Positions 1 through 9,400 of a DNA stretch of 64,000 nucleotides are shown here, one piece after another (position 1 is the first letter of the stretch; each line of letters opens with the position of its first letter). The stretch is from positions 2,418,001 to 2,482,000 of the forward strand of contig NW_026960611.1 of the NCBI RefSeq assembly GCF_021018805.1. The letters are read 5' to 3'. Under the pieces are notes generated by a model. It was not told the origin of the DNA, did no database searches, and worked only from the letters and a program-made list of their open reading frames with translations. Source of the stretch: Prinia subflava (Eukaryota > Chordata > Aves > Passeriformes > Cisticolidae). The translations under genes and the position numbers were made by a program.

Positions 1-1304
1 AAAACGTTGTTCGCATAGCTCCAATCAAATTCCTCCCTCTGAACCGGGAGTATGATTCTTGAGGGATCTGCATCCATCAATTGCAAACAGCGTTGCCGGC
101 ACTTGATTATCAAGTGCGCAATCAATTCAAACAACACAGTTGCCGTCTTGTGCGGCTGATGAGGCAGGAAGACCCATTCCAAGATGTGCAGAGGATCAGT
201 CCAATCATCGTTCCATTGGCCAATGATACCTGTAGGATGTACATCAGGAGTGGTGATGAACACAGTGACATCAATGGAAGGCTCCATAAGGTACACCTGG
301 CAGGCCGAAACAGCTTGCTGCACCTCCTCCAGCACTTTTTGTGCCTCAGGGGTCAATTCACGAGGTGACTTCAAATCAGTGTCCCCTTTCAGCAATTCAA
401 ACAAGGGAGACAGTTGTGCGGTGGTCAGTCCCAGGTAAGGACGTAACCAAGTGATGACACCTACCAGCTTCTGAGCATCATTCAGTGTCTTTACCGATTG
501 CACAAACTGCACCTCCTGGTGACGGATAGTCCGTTCCAGAATTTTGACACCCAAATATTTCCAGGGAGGTTGCTGTTGTACCTTTTCTGGAGCCACCTGC
601 AGTCCATGTGAATGCAGAGCATTCAACAGCTGAGGCTGTATCCTCAGCAGCTCATCCTGGGTGGGCGCAGCCACCAAAATGTCGTCCATATAATGATAGA
701 CGTGAGCATCAGGAAACTGCTTGCGGACTCCAGACAAGGCATGGGCCACGTACCGCTGGCATAATACCGGTGAATTTCGCATTCCTTGAGGCAGAAACTT
801 CCATTGATATCTCTGTGCCGGTTCGGCATTATTTATTGCAGGTACCGTGAATGCAAATTTTTGTCTGTCATTGGGATGCAGAGGGATCGTAAAAAAACAA
901 TCCTTCAGATCCACAATGAGGACCGGCCAGTCCGCGGGAAGCATGGTAGGCAATGGCATGCCCGCCTGCAATGTCCCCATGCCTTCCATCACGGCATTGA
1001 TTTTTCAGAGGTCTTGTAGCAACCTCCATTTCCCAGACTTCTTCTTAATGCAAAATACAGGAGTGTTCCAGGGACTGGTAGATGGCTCCAGATGCCCCTG
1101 GTCCAACTGCTCCTGAACAAGTTCACGAAGGGCGACTAGCTTGTCATGAGAGAGGGGCCACTGATTCTCCCAGATGGGTTTGTCCACCAGCCACCGTAAA
1201 GGAGGCGTGGGACACTCTGCACCCTTCATCACAGTGGCCCCCATTAAAAATCCATGCTGAGTCGCACCCTCCACGCGGCCAAAACATCCCTCCCTCAGAG
1301 GTTC
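1..1304 (-). pseudogene. pol: ERV reverse transcriptase (N-terminal half of pol), one nonsense codon
   Basis: The frame is -1 relative to pro and opens after a TAG at 1307-1305, so it overlaps pro by only about 10 bases. The fingers/palm start is recognisable ([19 protein letters not shown], then SPWNTPVF and [13 protein letters not shown]). An in-frame TGA at 1007-1005 follows, where the family usually has arginine; a CGA-to-TGA CpG transition is the simplest explanation. Beyond it the same frame stays open to the window edge and includes the polymerase active-site tetrad YMDD (692-681) and the connection region. RNase H and integrase are off-window. With the stop, full-length Pol cannot be made. 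Confidence 0.9.
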
Positions 1305-2044
1305 CTAGGAGTGTTCATAACATGAGGCCAAACCATGGCCGTCTGTCCCTCCGGGTTGGTAACGATAACGGGATTCTGGCTCACGTAGCTTTGTGTCGCT
1401 CCTCCTATGCCCGTCACAGGTGTCTGCACCAGGCTCAAAGGCCACTGCGGGGGCCAAGCCGCCAGGGAGAGAATCGTAACATCGGCCCCGGGGTCCAGGA
1501 GGGCGGGAAGTTGAATCTCCGGCGGCGTTGCACCAGCCATGGACACAGTACACACCATCTCAGGACGGTCTCTGGTCAGGGCAACAGTCCAGTGCACTTG
1601 AGGTGGCCCAGTAGAGCCGAAACCACCGTCACCTCGCGACCGGTCCTCCGTCCTGGAAACAGAAGACTTAAAAGGAACAAGTTGAGCAATGCATGTGCCT
1701 TTTGGGATGGTCAGAGGGGGGGTAGGTGTGGAGACCATCGCGTGAATCTGCCCGGAAAAATCGGCATAGATCAGCCCCAGGTGCACAATGATACCCTGAA
1801 TGGTGGCACTGGACCTCCCCATCAGGAAGGCACTCATGCCATCACCCAACGGACCAAAGGCATCCAGGAGAACCTTGTGTATTTTGTCCAAACCAATTAC
1901 AACAGACTCGACTGTGCAGACATCAACTCCTGCTGAACCGCGGGTGCTGGCTGCAAGCCTGCCGAGCAGATCTCCATCGGTTCGGGCTGAGGCTGAGGCA
2001 TTTGTGTCGGCACGCGCCTCACCTTCGCGCTCCGTGTCGCGTTT
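1295..2044 (-). CDS. pro: ERV dUTPase-protease (pro) frame, protease active site altered
   Basis: The frame lies -1 to gag and overlaps its 3' end; it has no start of its own and would be made by frameshifting at 2047-2041. The N-terminal part is a dUTPase: motif 1 SAGVD (1936-1922), motif 2 GRSS (about 1819), a motif-3-like segment ([15 protein letters not shown]) and motif 4 ([11 protein letters not shown]). A linker leads to retropepsin with [13 protein letters not shown]. The catalytic triad, normally D-T/S-G, reads D-P-G (1495-1487), which should abolish protease activity; family knowledge says the Thr/Ser holds the active-site geometry. A flap-like IGG segment follows. The frame ends at TGA 1297-1295. 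It is otherwise open. Confidence 0.85.
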   Translation of the reverse strand, partial: KRDTEREGEARADTNASASARTDGDLLGRLAASTRGSAGVDVCTVESVVIGLDKIHKVLLDAFGPLGDGMSAFLMGRSSATIQGIIVHLGLIYADFSGQIHAMVSTPTPPLTIPKGTCIAQLVPFKSSVSRTEDRSRGDGGFGSTGPPQVHWTVALTRDRPEMVCTVSMAGATPPEIQLPALLDPGADVTILSLAAWPPQWPLSLVQTPVTGIGGATQSYVSQNPVIVTNPEGQTAMVWPHVMNTPRNL

Positions 2045-4605
2045 CCCGAACCTATCAACGAATGACCACTCACGTGCACTGTTGCCTTACACGTATCCGC
2101 AGCGTGATTTGGCCTTCCACATCGTGCACAAAGGAACAAGACAGCCGTAGGCTTCTGCGCCTTTCTGCCCTGTTTCCTCCTGGCCCAAACACCCCTTTGC
2201 TGCCGCTGCACACCGTGGGGAGTGATCCAAGCGGGCTGTGCAGCAGCAGCCGCAGTCGGCTGCATGGCTGCAGCCACAGCAGCCATCTTGTGGCTGGGAG
2301 GGGTCACCGTCGCAAAGGCCTGAACCATCCGTGACACCAATGGATCCCCAGGAAGCGCTTCAATGATCCCCCTGCACACAGCATTGCAGTTGCTTCGAGC
2401 AAGCGACCGAAGCACGATGTTCCTAGCCGCAGGATCACTCACCTGCCTTTCAACAGCAGCAGTCAGCCTTCCCGCAAAGCGGAGAAAAGGCACACCAGCT
2501 TCCAGGACAATTTTTGCAAAGGACTCTAGTGGCGCAGTCATCTGTATTGTCTGGACCAGGGCTGCCATGCCTATTTCCTGGCACTGCTCCTGGACCAAGG
2601 GCTGAAAACCAACTTGCCCATCGGCCCTGGCATAATTGCCTGTTCCCAGTAGCATATCAGTATTAACTGTACGCCTAGGATCGGCCGGATCCAGTGTCGC
2701 GTTCTGTTGCACTGCTCTGTCCACCAGCTGAGTCCACATGTCCTCAAAGCAGTCATACTCAACTGGTGGAAAGAGGGTCCGAGCTATGGTCCGTATGTCA
2801 AATGGTATTAAAAGATTTGCGTTGAAAAACCGGAGGATCTGCATCACCTCGTCCGACCCCAGACCATACTTCCTGACCGCATCACGCAGCTCTGCCAAGG
2901 CCTGCCAAGCCAAGGGTTGATGGGTGTTATGAGTAACACCCTGAAGGACAGGGAAGGCCTGAAGACCCCCGGATGAAGCAGCAGAACCTGCCACATCCTG
3001 CCCTGTGGGTCCCACAGGATTAGAGGCAGGCACTCGGCTAGGTACTGGCTGAACACCCGACGCTGCAGGTCCAGCAGCAGCATCAGCAGCAATACCAACA
3101 GGGCTGGAGTACACATCTTCAATCCCCAATGAGTCTTGCGCACCAGCACAATCACCCACTCGTTCGGACTTAGCTCTCACTTCCCCCCAAAACCGCTCGC
3201 GGTTTCTCGGGCGTACTGCCACCTGACAGGGGGGGAGTGTCCACCAGGCTGTGGAGGAAGAACCAACCGTGCGGGGCCCTTTACTCCTATCAAAGACCGG
3301 CCGCATCCCGGCCGTGTCCCCGCTGGCGGTGAATTTAAACACCCCGGCGTCCACAGCCGGCGCGGCGCTCGCAGCGGGAAAGGGAGGGGGAGCGGGCCCA
3401 GCCGCTGACGCCGGGGCCGCCCCAGCCCCCGCGGGGCTGGAGCCCGCCTGCAGCGCCGCGGCACCGGCCGCCGGGGACCGCTCAAAGGGCTCCGCGGCAC
3501 GCACGCATCCCGGCAAAGCCTGACCGCCCGGGATCGATTCGGGCGGAGACGGCAGCAGCAGCTCAGCCGCCGCCGGGGCTGTCCCACCTGCCACCGGCAA
3601 CGCGGCGGAGCCGGCCGTTGCCACGGCTGGCGTGGGCAGAGGAGGGCCTGGGACCGCCCCCAGAAGGGTCCCAGCGGCAGGGCGGACACCCACAGCAGGC
3701 ACAGCCGTCCCTGCGCGGAGCGGGGCTGTGCGCCCGCCCGCCGGGGCGGGGTCCAGCGAAAAACTGATCGGGGCCCCGCCTCCGGGGGCGTCCACACCCC
3801 CCGCGCCCTCAGCAGGCGGGGCGGGCGGAGAAGTGGCCAGCGCACCACCCTCCGGGGCGAGCCCGGACGCTGGAGCGGGCTGTGCCGCTCCAGCCGGCTT
3901 CACCGGGCACGCAATGGGCGTGCCACAGCATGGACACCACACCGTGACTGAATCCTGGTCAAAGAGCGCTGGGGGCCGCGCTCCCGGGTCGCCGTCCCCC
4001 TCCAGCGCCGGAAAGGCATGGAGGAGGGGCTCCTCCGTCCCCGGCGCAGACACAGACGGGACCGGCCCTGGGCTCGCCCGGGCCCCGCCCCCCTGCTGCC
4101 CGAGCAGCTCGGAGGGGCCCGGGGCGCGCCCCGCCCCCCGGAGATCCGCACCGGAGCTTGGGGGAGAAAGACCCCCCGGCAAAGCGACCAGAGAGGGAGG
4201 GGTTGAGATTTCCTCCCTTGGGAGCTGAAGTCCGGCCTCAGACAATACTTCTGGGTCTGACAGAATGACCTCGCCGTCCCCCAGCTCCCCGCCCCATTTC
4301 GGGATGGGGGAAACAGCCCGCGAGCTCTGCGAGCTGGGAGGGGCTGACCTGAACGCAGCCTCCACAAACAGCTTCCATTTCACCAAAAGGCGTGCTACTT
4401 CCACGTCATATTCCGTGTCGACCGCTTCCATGAGGCACTCTCCCAGGAGGGACCACGTCTCCCGACGGAGAGCCTCATCAGGCGTGGGAAAGAACCCACG
4501 CCCTCTGCTCCACTCGTACAAACGCTGAAGCTCCTGCCGAGACACCCGAGCGTGTTTTCGCTCCAACAATTCCCCCCAAAACTCCAACGCCTCGGACTCC
4601 TGCAT
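1897..4605 (-). CDS. gag: ERV Gag polyprotein (matrix, Ala/Pro/Gly-rich linker, capsid, one zinc knuckle)
   Basis: A 902-codon open frame encoding the virion structural polyprotein. I chose the ATG at 4605-4603 (MQESEALEF...); the frame is open further upstream without another ATG. The N-terminal ~115 residues are helical and matrix-like. A long low-complexity Ala/Pro/Gly region (about residues 115-430) follows and makes 3.2-4.3 kb the GC-richest part of the window. The capsid starts near the PVLQGVTHN segment and contains a major-homology-like region (ESFAKIVLEAGVPFLRFAG). The nucleocapsid has one clear CCHC knuckle (CARCGRPNHAADTC, 2089-2130); a second is not evident, whereas betaretroviral Gag usually has two. 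No stop or frameshift is seen. The protein is unusually long for a betaretroviral Gag because of the linker. Confidence 0.92.
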   Translation of the reverse strand: MQESEALEFWGELLERKHARVSRQELQRLYEWSRGRGFFPTPDEALRRETWSLLGECLMEAVDTEYDVEVARLLVKWKLFVEAAFRSAPPSSQSSRAVSPIPKWGGELGDGEVILSDPEVLSEAGLQLPREEISTPPSLVALPGGLSPPSSGADLRGAGRAPGPSELLGQQGGGARASPGPVPSVSAPGTEEPLLHAFPALEGDGDPGARPPALFDQDSVTVWCPCCGTPIACPVKPAGAAQPAPASGLAPEGGALATSPPAPPAEGAGGVDAPGGGAPISFSLDPAPAGGRTAPLRAGTAVPAVGVRPAAGTLLGAVPGPPLPTPAVATAGSAALPVAGGTAPAAAELLLPSPPESIPGGQALPGCVRAAEPFERSPAAGAAALQAGSSPAGAGAAPASAAGPAPPPFPAASAAPAVDAGVFKFTASGDTAGMRPVFDRSKGPRTVGSSSTAWWTLPPCQVAVRPRNRERFWGEVRAKSERVGDCAGAQDSLGIEDVYSSPVGIAADAAAGPAASGVQPVPSRVPASNPVGPTGQDVAGSAASSGGLQAFPVLQGVTHNTHQPLAWQALAELRDAVRKYGLGSDEVMQILRFFNANLLIPFDIRTIARTLFPPVEYDCFEDMWTQLVDRAVQQNATLDPADPRRTVNTDMLLGTGNYARADGQVGFQPLVQEQCQEIGMAALVQTIQMTAPLESFAKIVLEAGVPFLRFAGRLTAAVERQVSDPAARNIVLRSLARSNCNAVCRGIIEALPGDPLVSRMVQAFATVTPPSHKMAAVAAAMQPTAAAAAQPAWITPHGVQRQQRGVWARRKQGRKAQKPTAVLFLCARCGRPNHAADTCKATVHVSGHSLIGSGNATRSAKVRRVPTQMPQPQPEPMEICSAGLQPAPAVQQELMSAQSSLL
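2008..2047 (-). promoter_or_regulatory. gag-pro -1 ribosomal frameshift signal
   Basis: On the minus strand, 2047-2041 reads GGGAAAC, a canonical X XXY YYZ heptamer placed exactly in the gag frame (G GGA AAC). After a 6-base spacer comes a GC-rich hairpin: CGGAGCGCG (2034-2026), a 9-base loop, then CGCGTGCCG (2016-2008), giving eight pairs including one G-U plus one A-G mismatch. The -1 frame entered here is open and reads straight into dUTPase motif 1. From memory, the same heptamer is used at gag-pro in Mason-Pfizer-type viruses. Confidence 0.85.
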
Positions 4606-4719
4606 ACTAGCACGGGAGTAGACACTGGCACCGGTGTAGCGCAAAGCAATTTGTCTAAAAAAAAAACCACCGCACAACAGGGAGGGAGGGAAAGGAAGGA
4701 TCTCACCAAATGTCTTCTC

Positions 4720-4737
4720 ACACAGACGGGGTCACCA
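4720..4737 (-). promoter_or_regulatory. Primer binding site, tRNA-Trp-like in its first 11 bases
   Basis: The minus strand reads TGGTGACCCCG followed by TCTGTGT. The first 11 bases equal the start of the alpharetroviral tRNA-Trp PBS as I remember it; the remainder diverges. It sits 2 bases after the LTR terminus, the expected spacing. The identity of the primer tRNA is therefore only tentative. Confidence 0.6.
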
Positions 4738-4739
4738 GC

Positions 4740-5064
4740 TGTTGCCCAGAACGCAATAATCAACCACACAGAGGCAGAGGTCTTCAGTGAAAGCTGCTCC
4801 CCACCGAGAAAAAGAGGCCCAGCCTGTTTATTTCTTTCCTTTTATAATTTTGTGGGTCTGAAAGCACATTCGCTCTTGGGGTTACTACCCCTTCACACCA
4901 CTGACTATGCCAGCTGTCAACCAACATTGTTTTCAGGCTGGAAATATGTAAGCAAAGGACAGTGAACAAAAACAAGAAAGGTTGTTTATGTTCCAAAGCG
5001 TGAGAAAGTGAAAGACTGAACCTTAATATCGCAACAGTAGCTACAGAACTGACTCCATCTTACA
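4740..5064 (-). repeat. 5' LTR of the minus-strand betaretrovirus-like ERV
   Basis: On the minus strand this ends in GGGCAACA, two bases before the PBS. It carries a TATA-like ATTATAAAAGG near 4840 and an AATAAA signal just downstream (about 4830), so U3, R and U5 are compact. The outer end at about 5064 (TGTAAGATGG on the minus strand) is the best TG candidate, but the other LTR is off-window, so the boundary cannot be confirmed by a TSD. Confidence 0.75.
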
Positions 5065-5154
5065 AGTAAGTAGAAGGCTTTAAAAAATCTCAGAAAAACC
5101 AGGGCAACACTGTGACACCCAAGAGACCATAAGATGCCCTTAATAGACACCAGG
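5065..5154. other. Short unassigned spacer
   Basis: Sequence between the outer end of the minus-strand ERV LTR and the GG-depleted CR1 tract. It contains no ORF or repeat signature I recognise. Confidence 0.4.
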
Positions 5155-7081
5155 TAAAATTCAGACCAAGAAAAAAAAAAAAAAAAAAAAAGCAAAGCAT
5201 GAGAGACTATAGATCCCTGATAGTGAGAATCAAAGTCTACAGTCTACCTCTCAAAACTACTAGACCCAGTAGTTAAGAGATAACCAACTTGCCTGCAAAC
5301 AGTTGCAGTAACAGCTACCCTAATAAAAGAAGTCTAAAAGGTTGATCCTGCAAAAGAAAAATTGCTAAGCCAGAAGACTTAACACTAGTTGACTGACTCT
5401 AAAATAATGAACACAAGTGACTTAGAATTAATCACCCTATGCAGTTTCTCGCTAGAGAACCCCTAGCCAATCTAGAACATGATTCAAAGTAAGAATTTTA
5501 GTAATTGCAAAGAGAAAGCAGAAGTGCTTTATGCTTTGTTTTGCTGCTGTCTTTAGTGAGAAGACAGCTTGTCTTCAAGACAGTGGTCATACTGAGTCAG
5601 TAGATATTTTTAAAGAACAGAATAGTCCTTCTGTTATCAAAAACAAAGTAGTCAGAGAAGCAGTAATTTGCTTGAATGCCCACTCACATGAAATCCATCC
5701 CAAAGAGATAAGAGAGCTAACAGATAAGTTTGCAAAGCCACTCCATCATCTACCAACAGTCTCAACTCACTAGTGAAGTTCTAGATGATTGAGAGCTAGC
5801 CAATGTAATTCCCATTCATAAAGAGTAGAGCCTAGTAATTATACGCCAGTTAGCCTGACCAAAGTACCGAGTAAGATAATAAAGCAGTTTATACTGAGAG
5901 CTATTGTGCAGCACTGATGAGCTAGACAGAGTATCAGACCCAGCCAGCATGAGCTTAAGAGAAGTAAGTAGTGTTCGACCCCACTAGCCTCCTTCTCTGA
6001 CCAGGTGACCCGCCTGGTGGATACATGAAAAGTTGTATATGTTGTCTGTTTAGGCTTCAGCAAAGTCTTTGACACTGATTCCCACAGCTTATACAAGAAC
6101 ACTCTTTGCTAAGTTAAGAACTGGCTAGATACCCAAGCCCAGAGAGTAGTAACGAATAGTGCTGCATCCAGCAGGCAACCAGCCACCAGTGGTGTCCCTC
6201 AAAAGTCTGTGCTGAAGCCAGTTCTATTTATTATATTTATTAATAACGCAGATGAAAATATTGAGTCCTTCATTAGTAAATTTACAGATGACACTAAGCT
6301 GAGAGCACGTGTCCATCTGTTAGAGAGTAAGAAGACTCTGTAGAGAAACCTAAAATGATTAGATAGATAAGCAAAATCCAAGAAGATAATGTTTAATAAG
6401 TCCAAATCCCAGGTGTTGCATTTTAGCCACAATAACCCCCTGCAACCTTACAAGTTGAAGGTAGTGTGGCTGGACAGTACCCAAGCAGAAAAAGACCTGA
6501 AAGTGCTAGTTGATAACCAACTAAATATGAGCCAGCAGTATGCCCTGATGGCCAAAGCTAACAATATCGTAGGCTGTATTGAGAATAATGTGGCCAGCAG
6601 GAGCAGAAAGGTCATCCTTTCCTTGCACATAGCATTGGTGAGGCCACTCCTTGAGTACTGTGCCCAGTTCTGAGCCCCTCAGTTTAAAAAAGACATTAAG
6701 ATGCTTGAGCGTGTCAAAAGAAAGCAACAAAGCTAGTGAGAAGCTTAGAACACTAGCCCTATAAATGCTAGCTGGAAGAGCTGAAGTTGTTTAGCCTAGA
6801 GAGAGATTCAGAAGTAACATTATCACTACAACTCCCTGAAAGGTAGTTATAGTAAAGTGAGAGTTAGTCTTGTTCTTCAAGCAGCAACTGATAGAACAAG
6901 AAGACACAGTCTTCAGCGGTGCCAAAAAAAAAAAAAAAATTCTGCCTTGAGAAGTAGTAAAGTCACCATTCCTAGATGTGGGTAAGAAGAGAGTAGATGT
7001 AGCACTTAGTGACATCGTTTAATTAGAGTTAGACTTAATCCTAGAAGTCTCTTCCAGCCTAGTGATTCTGTAATTCTGTAA
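5155..7081 (+). mobile_element. CR1 LINE (RT part to 3' end), GG-depleted
   Basis: From about 5780 the sequence follows avian CR1 ORF2 reverse transcriptase and the 3' UTR in order, ending in the diagnostic GATTCTGTAATTCTGTA at about 7060-7080. Recognisable landmarks are the priming-region text around 5870-5960, the AGATGACAC stretch near 6286, and the ATGAGCCAGCAGT block near 6527. The assignment of 5155-5780 is weaker and rests on position and on shared base composition; it includes a run of 22 A near 5170. Every reading frame is broken by many TAG and TGA codons. Where a CR1 consensus (from memory) has GG, this copy usually has AG or GA. GG is almost absent from the plus strand between 5155 and 6003 while CC is common. 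No intact product. Confidence 0.82.
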
Positions 7082-7488
7082 CTAAGAAGAGAAAAAATAT
7101 GAAAGTCTCTTCCAGGTGCTGCTCACCACACATACTGCAGTGCGAACTCCAGAGAGAAGTCAGACCAACATTACCGGAGTCACAGGACCAGTACCGCCCC
7201 TGATGCCAGACCAGACCCAACAGGACCACCTGCCACCTCTTCTACGTAGACAACAATTGAGAGACCAAGAGACCTATCCCTAGTTAAATTGTTATCGAGT
7301 GTGTCTTAATTCCTGATAAAAATACCCAAGTTTAAGGGCACCCCTCCCACATCTGCTCAGTCTCCCGCTGGGCAATTCCCCTAGAGAACTCCTAAATTTC
7401 TTTGAGCAGTGTCTACTGAGAGGATACTCAGTAGGAGGCTGCAAGTTGATGCGGGCTACAGCCCGATCAAAGAAATAGAGGAGGGATT
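7082..7488 (+). other. Possible 3' internal end of an ERV with polypurine tract
   Basis: No coding region is recognised; a 48-codon open stretch ends at a TAG just before the purine tract. The last ~20 bases (AAAGAAATAGAGGAGGGATT) are purine-rich and abut the TG of the LTR at 7489. The same ...GGGATT-TGT junction occurs at the 3' LTRs of the proviruses at 36786 and 54151. The CR1 above appears to sit inside or beside the remains of this ERV. Confidence 0.5.
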
Positions 7489-8283
7489 TGTTAGGAACAA
7501 AAAAAAAAAACCAAAAAAATCCCACCCCACAACTGACCCTCTCCTGGCTAGAGTAACACCCCCCACACCCCAGACAATCTGAGTAGGGAGAGCTGCCCTG
7601 AAGGAAAGTTGCCTGGCAACTTTTCCCTACCTAACTGAAATGTGAAAAGAAGCTGCCCACACCTAGATAGCCCTATTGTCCTTTGTAACTACCTCATTTA
7701 GCAAGAGTAACCTCGGCTACGACCAGGACAAATGCATATGCATTTGGATATGCAGATAGGACAGGGCCGCCCCCGTGGATCCTGGGAGGTTTTTTTGGGG
7801 GAAACTGCACCTTGGGACAGGAAGCTGGATTCGTCAGAAGAGAATTGGATAGTGCCCTGGCTGAGCGGGGGGTGGATGCATCCCCTGGCCTGGTTTGAAG
7901 ATTGGCCATGACCTGTGAGGAGCCTGAATGGAATGGGAACTGGCCAGCTGAGCTGACTGAGATAGAGAATGGGAAACTCTTGAAACTTTTCCCTGAGGGC
8001 AAAGAGCTGACTGCCACTGCTCTGCCTTCTGATGGTTGACCAGAGAGAGTTGCCAGCTGTTTCTATGGGAACAAGGACTCAGCATCCACTGGGACAGCAC
8101 CTGCTCCTTCAGATGACTGCAGTAGCGTGGAAAACTCTGATTGGACTCTGCAATCCTGCTGATGACTTTAATTATGAGCTGATCACTTTAATAAAGAGCT
8201 GAATATTAATAAAGGCATATGCCCTGTTCTTTTCAAGGATACAGAGGGGATTAAAAGTTTCGATCCCGGTCCCCACCAACCAC
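7489..8283 (+). repeat. Probable 3' LTR of a further ERV
   Basis: It starts TGTTAGGAAC directly after a polypurine tract and contains two AATAAA signals (8190-8195 and 8208-8213) near its 3' end, as expected for R. The 3' boundary is uncertain (a CA at about 8260-8283). The TSD partner is lost, so this rests on structure alone. Confidence 0.6.
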
Positions 8284-9400
8284 AGGCCAGGTGTTGGGCC
8301 ATGCAGAGGAAGAAAGAATCTTTGTGTCACACTCAGGGTCAGGGAATCCGACCAGCTGTATCTGGGACGGGCTGGCATCTTTCAAAGTCACAGTACAGAC
8401 TAGTCGCAGAGGCAGATAAAGCAAGAACCACTTCACAGCCATCCATGATACAAAGAAAGGAGAAGAAAAAGCCAAGGAAGAGCCGTTTCTGCTGGCCAGG
8501 AGAGGTGGCTTGCAGACGCTTGCTTTGATCTAGCCCAGATAGAAGCGGGAGAGGTTGGGCAGGCGAGAGAAGCTGTCGACAGCGAAGAATTCCAGCTGCT
8601 CTTGTCAGGAAAGGCACAAGCTGTCCTCTCTCAGGAGAGACTGGTTCCCCAGGTTTTCTGGAACCTCTGCCTGGCTGTCTGTTCTGGAAATCAAAGTCCA
8701 GCTTTGCCAGGTGTCGTTCGACCTACTGTGTTTTGGCAGGATTGATCTTTTTCCATGGTCAGCAAGACCAGCCTTCTTTAGAAAAGCATGGAGATATTTC
8801 GCTTACCTCTCTGAGGAAGCAGGAGCAGGTAGCAGTTTTCAAGCTGTGCTGCATAAATCAGTCCCAGCTGTGCTGACCTTCCTCGAAACGTCAGGTCACC
8901 AGATGTTGTTATTGATTTTCGGACGGCACAGGAATAACAACATGACTCTCTATGACGGTAAAGATGAGAGCCAACTTTATTCTTCTAAATTCTACTTTTG
9001 TAGAGTAGTTTGGTTCAAAGAACATGATTGGTTATTCAGCGTCTACATCCTTTTGTAAACATTTCTTTTGCCAGTAAACATGTTGGAAAAAAAACCACCT
9101 GCGGATGGTTTCTCACTTCCCAAGGTCTGTTTGAATTCTTCCTTAAGATTTCTCAGGCTAACATGACAAAGTTGCTCGTCAGCCTTTCACACAGACACTG
9201 GCATAGCCTGAAGCCTAAGTTCAGACCAATGTCAGCCCCACAGTCGCATTCTGTTTTTTCAGTGGTCAAACCACATGCCAGTAGTCAAGTACTGGCCTTT
9301 GTTAGGTCCTTGGCTTTTCTAAAGAAATCCAAGGTTCTGACAGGGCACTAGTCCATATTCTTCTTCAACTAAAAACCAAACTGTGTTAAACCATAACATG
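8284..9400. other. Repeat-like region, not assigned
   Basis: A 167-codon open frame (8555-9058, plus) has no recognisable domain and I do not call it a gene. On the minus strand, 8904 to about 9200 has LTR-like elements: an AATAAAGTTGG polyadenylation-type signal near 8977, a CCAAT box near 9030 and a terminus TGTTGTTATTG on the plus strand at about 8904. No TSD could be matched. Confidence 0.35.

Larger units (their letters stand above)
1..5064 (-). mobile_element. Betaretrovirus-like (class II) ERV, 5' part, truncated by window edge
   Basis: Read on the minus strand the order is LTR (4740-5064), primer binding site (4720-4737), gag (4605-1897), dUTPase-protease in the -1 frame (about 2044-1295), then reverse transcriptase in a further -1 frame running off the window at base 1. 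A dUTPase domain inside the pro frame is a known betaretrovirus trait, and the RT segment resembles betaretroviral RT. gag is open for its whole length. I see two defects in pro/pol: an altered protease active-site triad and a nonsense codon in RT. The rest of pol, env and the 3' LTR lie outside the window. The few lesions suggest a fairly young insertion (inference). Confidence 0.93.

Noticed and set aside
1082..1936. 284-codon plus-strand open frame
   Set aside because: It lies antisense to the pro/pol frames, which have clear domains; this frame has none.
3177..3848. Several long frames on both strands in the GC-rich stretch
   Set aside because: GC-rich sequence has few stops; these are shadows of the gag linker.
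3200..4310. Candidate CpG-island promoter
   Set aside because: The composition is explained by the gag Ala/Pro/Gly linker; no other promoter evidence.
8240..8283. tRNA-like 3' half (TTTCGATCCC...CCACCA)
   Set aside because: No matching T-stem or other arms; probably chance within the LTR end.
8555..9058. 167-codon plus-strand open frame
   Set aside because: No domain, no supporting signals, and repeat-like surroundings.
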